Shown here in pieces: positions 30,604 through 39,217 of a stretch of 64,000 nt of DNA. Source of the DNA: Ornithinimicrobium sufpigmenti (GTDB lineage: Bacteria > Actinomycetota > Actinomycetes > Actinomycetales > Dermatophilaceae). Below the pieces are notes generated by a model. The model worked only from the letters and a program-made list of their open reading frames with translations, searched no databases and was not told the origin of the DNA. How positions within the stretch are numbered: the first letter of the stretch is position 1; each line of letters opens with the position of its first letter. Position numbers and translations under genes: made by a program. Where the stretch lies: the NCBI RefSeq assembly GCF_004322775.1, contig NZ_CP036403.1:620001-684000 (forward strand), written 5' to 3'.

Positions 30604-31061
30604 CCGGTCCTGATCCGGCGCGGGGCGGGCCGGGTAGGGCGTTGTTCCGGTTCGTGCGGCACTGGTCACGCCGGGCGACCTCCGGTGACACGGCCGCTGG
30701 TGAGCACGGGCGGGACGTGTGGGTCGCCGAGGCCGTGCACGCCCTGGCCGAGGACGGACGCTCTGAGGTGACGGTCAACGACGTCGCGGCCGAGCTGGGT
30801 ATCGATCAGTCCGGTGCCAGTCGCATGCTGACCGATGCCGCCAGTCGTGGCTACCTCGACATCGCCCCCTCGCTCGTCGATGGGCGACGACGCGCCACGG
30901 CGCTCACCCCGGTCGGCCGTGAGCTGTTGGAGCGCGCGCATGCCTGGCAGGAACAGGTCTTTGCCCGGCTCACCCAAGACTGGACAGAGCGCGAGCGGGC
31001 CGAGTTCCACCGCGGCATGCTCCGCCTCATCGCCGCATCACACGACGATGCGGCGGGCTGA
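30600..31061 (+). CDS. MarR-family transcriptional regulator
   Basis: 153 residues. Winged helix: VTVNDVAAELGIDQSGASRML (helix-turn-helix), SRGYLDIAPSLVDGRRRATALTP (wing), then a dimerisation helix. Starts on the stop of the NTF2-like gene. It likely binds the palindrome at 30171-30197 and responds to a small ligand. It converges with the DUF6112-like gene at 31063, with one base between the stops. Confidence 0.88.
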   Translation: MTGPDPARGGPGRALFRFVRHWSRRATSGDTAAGEHGRDVWVAEAVHALAEDGRSEVTVNDVAAELGIDQSGASRMLTDAASRGYLDIAPSLVDGRRRATALTPVGRELLERAHAWQEQVFARLTQDWTERERAEFHRGMLRLIAASHDDAAG

Positions 31062-31062
31062 C

Positions 31063-31329
31063 CTACAACGTCGAGCCCACGTCGAGCAGCCAGTTCAGCC
31101 AGGCCACGCCGCCGCCGGCCAGGACCGCAGCGCCCAGGGCGGTCCAGGCGCCGATCCTTGCTTTGGTGGCGGCGGCGTGGTGACCGTTCGCGGTCGCCAG
31201 CGCCCACACGATGGCGCAGACGATCAGCATCAGCACCGCGCTGATGAGCACGAAGGTCAGTAGGGCGCCGATGACCTCGCGCAGGTCACCGATCCCTTCC
31301 AGGCCCTCGAAGTCGGGGAACACGTCCAT
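31063..31329 (-). CDS. Second DUF6112-like small membrane protein
   Basis: 88 residues, two helices (about 20-45 and 58-82), related in layout to the protein at 29759 (REVIGALLTFVLISAVLMLIV; GAWTALGAAVLAGGGVAWLN). The start ATG at 31329 lies 6 bases after the M23 peptidase stop. Likely a pilin-like or channel subunit of the T4SS. Confidence 0.68.
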   Translation of the reverse strand: MDVFPDFEGLEGIGDLREVIGALLTFVLISAVLMLIVCAIVWALATANGHHAAATKARIGAWTALGAAVLAGGGVAWLNWLLDVGSTL

Positions 31330-31335
31330 GTCTGA

Positions 31336-33009
31336 TCAGCTCCCGGCCCGGACGGTGACGTGCAGGTGATCGAAGTGTCCGCCGGTCGCATCGTCGGGGT
31401 CGTGCATGCCGCCGCCGTCGTAGGGGCGCCAGCCCTCGGCGTCGCGGGCGAGGGACCAGATGAGGCCGTCCCAGATCAGATACTCCACCCCGAGGGTCTG
31501 GGCGTGGTCCTGCATCCAGTTCGTGACCTCCCAGCCGAGTTCGCGCTGCTCGGGCGTCGGGTGCTCGCCGATGGCGTTGCCGAACGTTCCGTCGCAAGCC
31601 CGGCCGAGGGGGTGTTCGGAGCTGGCGCCGGGCCTGGGTGAGTAGCAGGCCCAGGAGGTGTCGGGGAACGCGGCGATGGTCTGGGTGTAGAGGTGCAGCA
31701 TCCGTGCGGTGATCTGCCCATCTGAGGTCGGGTCGTCCACCATCCTGTCGGGGTCGCCGTCGAGGGGGTCCGGCTCACCGCCGGGTGTGCCGGTCTCGGT
31801 GTCGCAGTCGCCGTTGGGTGTGCCGGTCTCGGGTTCGGGGAGGTCGGCGGCGTTGTGGGTGTTGAGCCAGGCGGCGGGGTCGGTGTGCTCACCGTTGGTG
31901 CCGCCGAGGCGGACCTCGAAGTGCAGATGCGGCCCGGTGGAGTTGCCGGAGCTGCCGGTGTCGCCGATGTGCTGCCCAGCCGTCACGGTGTCACCGACCT
32001 GGACGTGGATGCCGTGCTCCCACATGTGCGCATACGCCGTGGCCACCGTGGCGCCGTCGATCTGATGCTCGATGACGATGAGGCCGCCGTACCCGCCGGA
32101 GAACTCCGCCACCGTCACCGTGCCGTCCGCAGCGGCGAGGAGGGGTGTGCCGTCGGGTGCGGCGAAGTCGGTGCCGGTGTGGAAGGAGTCCTCGCCGGTG
32201 ATTGGATGCACCCGCGGCCCGTACTCGCTGGTGAGCACCCAGGTGCCCTCGGGTATCGGGAACACCACCCGCGACGACCCCACCGCCGCCACTTGCTGTG
32301 CAGCCGGGACCACGGCATCGCCGGCGGACGCGCCCGCCCCGGCCGTCGTTGTGGTCGACGTGAGTGCGGTGAGGATGGTTTCGGCGACGGGCTCGTAGTT
32401 GCGGTACCGGTCCGGATACGCGCTGACTTCGACGGCTTGGGCGGCCTCGCCCTTGTCCATCTCCTCCCACCCGGGAATGTCCAACAGTCCCCGCAGTGAA
32501 GGGTGGTTGGGTCCGGTGGGGCCGCCGAAGAACGCCTCGGCTTGGTAGACGGGGTCCATCAGCTCGGCAACCGTGCCCCAGCCCGATTGAGGGCGCATCT
32601 GAAACAGGCCCAGGGAGTCGTGGTCGGAGCCGTCGCCGTCGTTGGGGTAGTCCGCGGACTCGGGGTAGGCGGAAGTGTTGGCGAGCATCCGCAGCGTGGA
32701 CTCGGTCAGCGCCGCCATCAACGCGATGACAAGGCCGTCGCGGGTGATCCCGTCGATGCTGCTGCCGGTCTCGATGATCGTCGCGGCATGGGTGAGCTGG
32801 GTCCGGTTCAGCGTGAACGTCTCACCGTTCGCGGTGGTGACCTCCAGCTCGTCGGGGACGTCGCCGACCGTGACGTTCGAGCCGCCGGGGATGGTGCAGG
32901 AGCCGGTGGCCGTCAGGGCCGGGTTCATCACCACGCCGATCCCGATCAACACCAGCGACGGCGCGAGGAAGACCAGGGCGAGGGCGGCGACGACGAGCTT
33001 CTTCAACAC
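31336..33009 (-). CDS. Membrane-anchored M23 peptidase (VirB1-like cell wall enzyme)
   Basis: 557 residues. One N-terminal helix (about 3-28), then a lysozyme/transglycosylase-like part (LTHAATIIETGSSI, SLGLFQMRPQSGWGT), followed by an M23 LytM domain (GPRVHPITGEDSFHTGTDFAAPDG; TGPHLHFEVRLGG) with HxxxD and HxH zinc ligands. A C-terminal domain with a further DHLHVTV motif completes it. It should open peptidoglycan for the transfer channel. It lies in the minus-strand T4SS operon. Confidence 0.85.
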   Translation of the reverse strand: MLKKLVVAALALVFLAPSLVLIGIGVVMNPALTATGSCTIPGGSNVTVGDVPDELEVTTANGETFTLNRTQLTHAATIIETGSSIDGITRDGLVIALMAALTESTLRMLANTSAYPESADYPNDGDGSDHDSLGLFQMRPQSGWGTVAELMDPVYQAEAFFGGPTGPNHPSLRGLLDIPGWEEMDKGEAAQAVEVSAYPDRYRNYEPVAETILTALTSTTTTAGAGASAGDAVVPAAQQVAAVGSSRVVFPIPEGTWVLTSEYGPRVHPITGEDSFHTGTDFAAPDGTPLLAAADGTVTVAEFSGGYGGLIVIEHQIDGATVATAYAHMWEHGIHVQVGDTVTAGQHIGDTGSSGNSTGPHLHFEVRLGGTNGEHTDPAAWLNTHNAADLPEPETGTPNGDCDTETGTPGGEPDPLDGDPDRMVDDPTSDGQITARMLHLYTQTIAAFPDTSWACYSPRPGASSEHPLGRACDGTFGNAIGEHPTPEQRELGWEVTNWMQDHAQTLGVEYLIWDGLIWSLARDAEGWRPYDGGGMHDPDDATGGHFDHLHVTVRAGS

Positions 33010-33023
33010 GACATGTCACCGAC

Positions 33024-33710
33024 CTATCGGAGGGGGTTGTCGAGCTGGGACAGCCGCAGCAGATGACAGGTCTCGTAGGTCGGCCCGGAGACCACGAACA
33101 CCGTGAACGCCACCGCGTGCTCGGAGGTCACCTGCTCGTCGTTCCACAGCCCGGTGCGGTGGCGGGTGCCCTCGATCGTGACCGCGACCGTGCCCTCGGC
33201 AAGCTGACCCGGCTGCGCCTGCTCCACCGCGGTCGCCCAGGAGTCGGGGATATAGGCGTCGTCGATGGTGATGTGCTGGGTGGTGGCGTACTGCCGCAGC
33301 TCCAGCCAGGCATCCCGAGACGGGAGGTAGGCGGCGATGTCCGAGGCGAGCCCGGCCTGCTCTTCGCCGGTGGGGTCGCCGACGTCGAGGACCACGCTGG
33401 TGTAGTCCAGGGGCATGAACCCGCTGGCGGTGTCCCACTCGAACAGCGCGGTGGCGACGTTGCGGGCGAAGGCCTCCGGATCATCCGAGGCCCGCACGAC
33501 CGGCAGCCGCGGTGTCGTGGTGGGGACCGGATCGGACGGCGCGGTCACCACCGGGCCAGGAGTCTCGCCGTCGTCGTTGTCGTGGCTGGGTGGTCCGGCC
33601 AGGAGGCCGTAGACGCCCACACCGGCAAGCACGAGGACGACGATCGCCGCGGTGAGGGCGGCGATGAGTCGGCGGCGGGTCCGGGGCTCGGAAAGGTCGG
33701 GAGTCTTCAT
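33024..33710 (-). CDS. Single-pass membrane protein of VirB8/TcpC size
   Basis: 228 residues. Start ATG 33710 (MKTPDLSEPRTRRR). One membrane helix (about 16-38), a Pro/Asp linker, then an extracellular alpha/beta domain (FARNVATALFEWDTASGF, GTVAVTIEGTRH) resembling the NTF2-like domains of VirB8/TcpC. A role as T4SS scaffold is plausible but not certain from sequence alone. Confidence 0.6.
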   Translation of the reverse strand: MKTPDLSEPRTRRRLIAALTAAIVVLVLAGVGVYGLLAGPPSHDNDDGETPGPVVTAPSDPVPTTTPRLPVVRASDDPEAFARNVATALFEWDTASGFMPLDYTSVVLDVGDPTGEEQAGLASDIAAYLPSRDAWLELRQYATTQHITIDDAYIPDSWATAVEQAQPGQLAEGTVAVTIEGTRHRTGLWNDEQVTSEHAVAFTVFVVSGPTYETCHLLRLSQLDNPLR

Positions 33711-33766
33711 GCCCACCAGGTGCGCGACCGGCACCAACCCAGACAAAGGCGGGGCGGAGGTGGCCG

Positions 33767-34777
33767 TCAGAGGGCGCGCAAGTGGCCGCGCGCGGCCGCC
33801 GGCTCATCGCCGGCAGTGTCGCGGTCGCGCAGGGTGCGCAGTTCCTCGGCGAACCGGCTGGTGCCCTCGGCGGTGGTCAGGAACGAGTCGATCTGCTCAT
33901 CGCTCAACTCGACGGCGAGATATTCGACGTCGTAGTGGGTCCACCACTGGTCCAGCTCGCCCCAGGTGAGCACGAACGCCCTCACCGGATACCGCGCCGG
34001 TTCGCCGTCGTCGTCGGTCACGGCCCTGGGTCGGGGTGTGCGGGTCTTCTTGGCGTCCTTGGCGCGGGCGAGGGCGTCGGCGGCGAGCTGATGCAGGTCG
34101 GTCTCACGTTCGGCCTGCGCGTTCTGGGCGGCGGCGTGGATCGCCTCAAAGATCGGATGCACGGCAGCCCCGGCGTCGATGCGCTCCAGCTCAGCGCTGA
34201 CTCGTGCTCTTAGTTCGGCGGGTTGGGCGGGGTCTTCGGCGAGCTTCTGGAGGTAGCCGACCTGTTCGAGTCGCTTGTAGGAGGCGGTGCCGGTGACCAT
34301 GCGGGCGGCCTGCTCACGCGCTTCTCCGAGTCGTCCTGACGGTTCCGGCGATTCGCCGGGACCGTCGTTTCCTGGCTGTCGTTCCCGGCTGAACTGCGTC
34401 GCGGCCCTCCTGCGCTCAGCGTCCTCGGCCATCAGCGCCTTCAGTTCCCGATACAGAGCCGCGGCCTCGGTCTGGGTCAGCGGCTTGTGGAGCACGTTGT
34501 CGTCCTGTTCGGCGAGCAGGTGTCCGAGGCGGTCGGAGATACCGGAGCGGACCCAGACGTTGACCTTGCGCCAGCCGAGCTTCTTGATCGCCGCCAACCG
34601 GCGTGCCCCGCACACCAGCACCCCGTCGGGGGTGATGGTGATGGGCTGCAACAGCCCGTCGCGGTTGATCGAGGTGGCGAGTTCGTCGATGTTGCCGAAC
34701 GCGGTCCGGTGTCGGCGCCCGACGCGGATGGAGTCGACGGTGCGCTCCAACTCGATGTACCCGGTTGGCGCGGTCAC
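33767..34777 (-). CDS. ParB-like DNA-binding protein
   Basis: 336 residues. The ParB N-terminal domain is clear: VDSIRVGRRHRTAFGNIDELATSI, GLLQPITITPDGVLVCGARRLAAI, then LLAEQDDNVLHKPLTQTEAAALY before an HTH-like middle. The C-terminal half (QWWTHYDVEYLAVELSDEQID) is specific to element-borne versions. It may aid plasmid-like maintenance of the excised circle or regulate transfer genes. No ParA gene is beside it. Confidence 0.8.
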   Translation of the reverse strand: MTAPTGYIELERTVDSIRVGRRHRTAFGNIDELATSINRDGLLQPITITPDGVLVCGARRLAAIKKLGWRKVNVWVRSGISDRLGHLLAEQDDNVLHKPLTQTEAAALYRELKALMAEDAERRRAATQFSRERQPGNDGPGESPEPSGRLGEAREQAARMVTGTASYKRLEQVGYLQKLAEDPAQPAELRARVSAELERIDAGAAVHPIFEAIHAAAQNAQAERETDLHQLAADALARAKDAKKTRTPRPRAVTDDDGEPARYPVRAFVLTWGELDQWWTHYDVEYLAVELSDEQIDSFLTTAEGTSRFAEELRTLRDRDTAGDEPAAARGHLRAL

Positions 34778-35697
34778 GACCGATCACCACCAGGCTCGTC
34801 GTGGTGGCCAGGTGCGGCCAGGGAGATGGTCAGGATGAGGTCGTCATCGCGCAGCAGCACCGGCAGGGTCTCGCCGATCAGCAGCCGCAGCAGCACACCC
34901 CGCCCCGCGGTCGTGGCGGCGTACGCGGGGTGCGGGTTGCCCAACAAGGCGCGCAGCAGCGCGGTCCACGAGGAACGTGGGATGTCCAGCAGCGCGCGGG
35001 CGTGCTTGTCCCGCCGCAGCGCCTCGTAGGCGGCCTGGCGGGTGCCGGTCTTGGTCAGCGCCCCGCAGACATGCTCCACCCCAGCCCTGGTGGTGGCCGG
35101 GTCCCAGCCCAACAGCGTGAACAGCGCGATGGCGTCCTCGGCCGCCGACCCCGCGGACATGCACGCCCGATCCGAGCCGCGCCCACCATCATCGGAGCCT
35201 GCCCCGGCAGCGTCCGTCTCCGCGTCGTCGCCGTCGTCGTGGTTGTGGGGGTCGGTGATGTGGAAGGCCGGGTGATAGTCCACCAGCGCGTTCTCCCGGT
35301 CGGAGAACCGTTCCGGGTCGTGGAACGCCGAGACGTGCGGGCGGCGGGCCTGATGCACCGAGCAGAGCAGGCCTTGGGCGCGTTCTTCGAAGAAGCAGGT
35401 GATCCGCACCGCGTGCGTGATCACCGCCCACGGGTCGCGTGCTTCTCGGGCGGCGCGGGTGATCATCACCTTGAACGCCGCCGACGCTGCCTCCCACGGG
35501 TCCAGGCCGTGCTTCCTGGCGAGGGGTTCGTACTTGGTCGCGGTGTAGGCCATCAGCTCCGCGGCCACCGGATCACCGCTCCACGAGCCCGCTCCCGCGG
35601 CGTGGAGCCGGGTCAGCAGCGTCCGCAGCCCGTCGCTGGTGGTGAAGTCCTCGCTCCCTGTGGCCTGTCGGTCGTGCAGGTTGGTGGTCGTGGTCAT
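34774..35697 (-). CDS. Unknown element-borne protein
   Basis: 307 residues. Start ATG at 35697 (MTTTTNLHDRQA). An alpha-helical protein with DPWEAASAAFKVMITRAAREARDPWAV (split by no gap) and a low-complexity acidic/His-rich middle. The family is frequent next to ParB-like genes on Microbacteriaceae-type elements; function unknown. Stop overlaps the ParB-like start (ATGA). Confidence 0.6.
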   Translation of the reverse strand: MTTTTNLHDRQATGSEDFTTSDGLRTLLTRLHAAGAGSWSGDPVAAELMAYTATKYEPLARKHGLDPWEAASAAFKVMITRAAREARDPWAVITHAVRITCFFEERAQGLLCSVHQARRPHVSAFHDPERFSDRENALVDYHPAFHITDPHNHDDGDDAETDAAGAGSDDGGRGSDRACMSAGSAAEDAIALFTLLGWDPATTRAGVEHVCGALTKTGTRQAAYEALRRDKHARALLDIPRSSWTALLRALLGNPHPAYAATTAGRGVLLRLLIGETLPVLLRDDDLILTISLAAPGHHDEPGGDRS

Positions 35698-35786
35698 GGT
35701 CGGGCACCTCCTGACAGGTAGGTGCACGCACGTCCCCACACCACCGACTGCCAGGGCGACGTGATGATGGGAGTGCGCATGTCAGG

Positions 35787-36236
35787 TCACCCCAGCCCGA
35801 TCCCCGAACGGGACACCCACGACTGGTGCCGGTTCCCGCGGCCGAACTCCGAGACATCCGGCAGCCGCCGCGCCCGCTCACTGATCACCGTCGCGGCCTT
35901 GCCGAGACCGCGGCCGCCGGCCCGCGTAACGTGGGCGGTGACCTTACGGGTGCGACGGGCCAACTCGACCTCGAAGTCGATACCACGCCCCGCCACCGTC
36001 GCCGACCGCCGGGCGAGCAGATCGGTGGGCCGCACCCACTCCACACCCCGCGCCCGCCGCGCGCTATCCGCGATCGTGGCCTTGCCGGAACGGTTGCGTT
36101 GGGCGACCCTGGCGGCCTGCACCGCCTCCGGCGTCCCCGCCTTCTCCGGGTCCTCTTGGACCGAGTGGTCCTTGGTCGGCTCGGGTGCGTTCAGCCGGCG
36201 CTCGTGCTGATGGCGGGCAGGGTCTGTGGTGTTCAT
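35787..36236 (-). CDS. Small basic hypothetical protein
   Basis: 149 residues, rich in Arg and Ala, with RRARGVEWVRPTDLLARRSA and a Gly/Arg C-terminal half. No membrane helix. It may bind nucleic acid by charge. Its start overlaps the DUF2637 gene stop (ATGA), supporting it as real. Confidence 0.55.
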   Translation of the reverse strand: MNTTDPARHQHERRLNAPEPTKDHSVQEDPEKAGTPEAVQAARVAQRNRSGKATIADSARRARGVEWVRPTDLLARRSATVAGRGIDFEVELARRTRKVTAHVTRAGGRGLGKAATVISERARRLPDVSEFGRGNRHQSWVSRSGIGLG

Positions 36237-37051
36237 GGTGTCTTCGCCTCCTCGACGGTTTGCTTGTCGGGAAGGTGCGCGTGCGTGAACCAGCGGCCCA
36301 CCGTGGACGGGTGCACGCCGAGTTCACGGGCGATGCGCTTGTTCGACCACCCCTGCTCACGCAGCTTCGCGGCGCGCTCACGCCGATCCGAGCGCGTGAC
36401 GCCGGCCCGCGTGTGCCGGGTACTTTCGACCACCGGCGGCGGGGCAACTGGCGCGCTGTCCCCATCTGCGGCGGGCTCCGCCGACGCTGGCACCGGGAGC
36501 AGACTCGGTTCCGGCGCTTCGACGGGCGCGGACGGCTGCGTCGGCTGCTCCACGAGCGCGACCCGGTCAAGGGCGACCATGCCCGTGTCGGTGTCGGTGT
36601 CGGGGTCGGTGGCTGTTGGGAGTGGTCGGGTGAGGATGACGGTCAGGTGGGTGATCGCCAGCAGCACCACCGGCGGCACCGCCGCCACGGCTGCGGCCAG
36701 CACGCCGGGCACATCAGCATCGGCGGCGACCACGGCATGGATGGCGTTGGCGGTCACCGAGACCGCGGCGCCGCCGATCAGCAGCACCCACGGATACCAG
36801 GCCGACTTGTGGCGGGCGAGGGCGACGACGGCGACGGTGGCCACGACGATGATGCCGTCCACGATCAGCGGCCACGCCCACGCCTGCCCGGCACCGATCC
36901 CGCTTCTGGCGGCGAGGTCTGCCAGCGCGGTGAAGGAGAGCCAGAAGGCGCCGGCGGCGATGAACACTGTCCCGGACACCGCCGTCACCACCGCCCAGCG
37001 GCGCCCGGCCGCCCTGCTTGCGACCGTGTTGCTGGTGACTGGGGTGGTCAT
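36233..37051 (-). CDS. DUF2637 membrane protein with C-terminal HTH (Spd-like)
   Basis: 272 residues. Four membrane helices (about 19-150) as in DUF2637 proteins, a Pro/Glu-rich linker, and a C-terminal helix-turn-helix (REQGWSNKRIARELGVHPST). DUF2637 proteins occur on actinobacterial integrative elements and are related to spread (Spd) proteins that help intramycelial transfer; the fused HTH is also usual. The ATG at 37051 overlaps the Prim-Pol stop. Confidence 0.75.
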   Translation of the reverse strand: MTTPVTSNTVASRAAGRRWAVVTAVSGTVFIAAGAFWLSFTALADLAARSGIGAGQAWAWPLIVDGIIVVATVAVVALARHKSAWYPWVLLIGGAAVSVTANAIHAVVAADADVPGVLAAAVAAVPPVVLLAITHLTVILTRPLPTATDPDTDTDTGMVALDRVALVEQPTQPSAPVEAPEPSLLPVPASAEPAADGDSAPVAPPPVVESTRHTRAGVTRSDRRERAAKLREQGWSNKRIARELGVHPSTVGRWFTHAHLPDKQTVEEAKTP

Positions 37052-38007
37052 CACAGCCCCCGCGCCCTCGACGGCCCTGCCGACGGGCGGGTGCTGGTGT
37101 TGCGGTCGAACCAGCCGTCCGCGGCCAGAAACGAGGCCCTCCGTGCCGGGGACGAGGGTTCGAGGAGGGCGGGTGTGGGGTGGACGGTGCGGTAGGCGGA
37201 GCGGACTGTGGCGGTGATCTCGCGCTCGGCGAGTCCGGCGTGCCCGGCGGCTGCGGTGAGCACATCGAGCGCATCCGACGCCGGGAGCCCGTTCTCTGCG
37301 AGCCGGCACGCCGCCCAGAACAGGCCACGGTTCCGCTCTCCTTCGCCACGGGCCGCGACCCACGCTGCCAGCCGCGACACATCGACACCACGATCCAGAC
37401 CCGCGGGTCTGGATCGGGATATGGGACGGGGGTCGAGGAAGTCCCGCAACCGCTGCGCGTCCAGCGTGCTGGCGGGGCCGGTGTTGACCTCCTCGATCTG
37501 GTAGCTGACCGTGGTGCCCTCGATGGAGCGGGCCGAGGGTGGGACGATGATGTAGCCGCCGTCGCCACGAAAGTCGATCCCAGCACGAGCCGCCTGCCAC
37601 GACCGCTGCTCCGCGTCGGGTGTGGCCGGGTAGTAGGCATGCAGTCCGCCCGTGGGCGTGCGCACCAGCAGCTCCCACCCCTCCACCAGCCCGGCGCGGG
37701 CGGCGCGGTCGAAACTGGCGCGCCCATCGACCGGGCCATGCACGTCCACGTCCACCACGACCGCGCCCGACGCGGCGCCGGTCGGCACGCCGATGTTCGC
37801 TCCGGGCGACTGCCGCCACCACGCCTCGACCTGATCCAGGTCCGTGGTGGCGTCGTGGAACCCGTGTCCGGTGGCCGGCCGCTTCCCCCACGGTGCGCAG
37901 GGGAAGACCGGTACTCTCGCGGACGCGAGCTCTCGTGCGGCGGCCGAGAGCGGCCACGCCGCGTTCATCCGCAGCAGGACCGAGGAGACGGCACCGTGCG
38001 TGGTCAT
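37051..38007 (-). CDS. Bifunctional primase-polymerase (Prim-Pol, N-terminal type)
   Basis: 318 residues. The AEP Prim-Pol domain is visible: RVPVFPCAPWGKRPATGHGF, NIGVPTGAASGAVVVDVDVH (catalytic DxD), and YYPATPDAEQ with GIDFRGDGGYIIVPPS. It primes or copies element DNA. No helicase domain is fused. I chose the ATG at 38007, which overlaps the ArdC stop, over the GTG at 38010. Part of a run of ATGA-coupled genes. Confidence 0.85.
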   Translation of the reverse strand: MTTHGAVSSVLLRMNAAWPLSAAARELASARVPVFPCAPWGKRPATGHGFHDATTDLDQVEAWWRQSPGANIGVPTGAASGAVVVDVDVHGPVDGRASFDRAARAGLVEGWELLVRTPTGGLHAYYPATPDAEQRSWQAARAGIDFRGDGGYIIVPPSARSIEGTTVSYQIEEVNTGPASTLDAQRLRDFLDPRPISRSRPAGLDRGVDVSRLAAWVAARGEGERNRGLFWAACRLAENGLPASDALDVLTAAAGHAGLAEREITATVRSAYRTVHPTPALLEPSSPARRASFLAADGWFDRNTSTRPSAGPSRARGL

Positions 38008-39122
38008 CACAGCCCCCGCCCCTCGAACGCCGACACCGGTACGGGTCTGGCGGCCGGTTCAAGCGATGGAGTCGCCTGCCGCGGCGAAGCCGGCTCCGGC
38101 ACCGGCGATGCCGGTGCGGGTGCGTCGCGGCGGGTCGCGTCCCGGTCCAGACCTGGCGGGGTGCCGTCACCGACCTGGGTCGTGTCGAGCTGGTCCAGGA
38201 TCGCCAGGGCGGTCTTGCGGACCCGCTCCCCGGTGGCCTTGACCACCTCCACCGGCTCTTTCCCGTCGACGCGGGCCGCCCAGGTGGAGACGTACGGGAT
38301 CGTGTAACCGGAGGTGTCCATCCCGTGCGCGGCACCGACCATCAAGGCCACGGACTCGGCTTCGACCTCGCCGATGCCGCGATGCTGCCGGGCCTCCTCG
38401 GCATCGGGACCATGCAGGAGGACGTGGCCGAGTTCGTGAGCGAGGGTCTTGACCTGGGCGGCCGGGTCCATGTTCTCGCGCACCGCGACGGTGTTCGCGG
38501 TGTAGTCGGTCAGCCCGTTGGCGCCGCGGATCATGCCCTCGTGCGGCACCCGCAACACCGAGAAGCCGGACGCCTCGACCTGCGCCGCCAGGCCCTCCCA
38601 CAACCCGGCCGGCGCTTCGCCCTCCAGCAGCCGCGGCGCGGGCGGTTCGGGGATCGGATCACCGGTTGTCTGGGAGACGTCCCACACGTAAGCGGGCCGG
38701 ACCCCGACCATCCGCGTTCGCACGACCTCACCGGCACGCGGCTTCTCACCCTTGCCCAGCCGCCGCCACGACTCCACATCTGTGAGGTTCGATGAGGCGA
38801 AGCGGCCTGTCACTGGGGCGAGAATCTGATACCCCGGCCGGCCCTTCTGCACCTGCCGACCGAGACCCTGCCACTGCCGATACCCGGCGACGTAGGACGG
38901 GAACGGGTCGGGCACGAGCCCGGCCTCGTAGGCGCCTTGGTGCTGTTCCCAGATCAGCAGCGTGTTGGAGAACGATCTGGTCCTGAACCGTGCTGCGAAC
39001 GCGAGCGCCCGCGCCCAGTCCTCGCCGGAGACGAGCTGTTCGACCGCGCCGGTGAGGCGCTCGTGCAGCTCGTCGAGCTTCGCCGCCCGTGCGGCTTGTG
39101 CTTGCTCCCGTGTCGTGGCCAT
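38007..39122 (-). CDS. ardC: ArdC-like antirestriction protein with zincin domain
   Basis: 371 residues from the ATG at 39122 (MATTREQAQAARAA). ArdC N-terminal domain (FAARFRTRSFSNTLLIWEQH, GYRQWQGLGRQVQKGRPG) is followed by a zincin peptidase domain with TLAHELGHVLLHG (HExGH motif) and a downstream Glu in GEVEAESVALMVG. ArdC proteins protect incoming conjugative DNA from host restriction. It is the first gene of the left operon block. The frame is open upstream to 39329 but that part is intergenic. Confidence 0.85.
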   Translation of the reverse strand: MATTREQAQAARAAKLDELHERLTGAVEQLVSGEDWARALAFAARFRTRSFSNTLLIWEQHQGAYEAGLVPDPFPSYVAGYRQWQGLGRQVQKGRPGYQILAPVTGRFASSNLTDVESWRRLGKGEKPRAGEVVRTRMVGVRPAYVWDVSQTTGDPIPEPPAPRLLEGEAPAGLWEGLAAQVEASGFSVLRVPHEGMIRGANGLTDYTANTVAVRENMDPAAQVKTLAHELGHVLLHGPDAEEARQHRGIGEVEAESVALMVGAAHGMDTSGYTIPYVSTWAARVDGKEPVEVVKATGERVRKTALAILDQLDTTQVGDGTPPGLDRDATRRDAPAPASPVPEPASPRQATPSLEPAARPVPVSAFEGRGL

Positions 39123-39217
39123 CGTCGTGTCCTCCCGATACCCTGAGCACCGGGCCGATCGGGCTCGGTGACCATCAGGTGCGCCGGGATCACCAGCAAT
39201 GACGAGACGGACAACGG

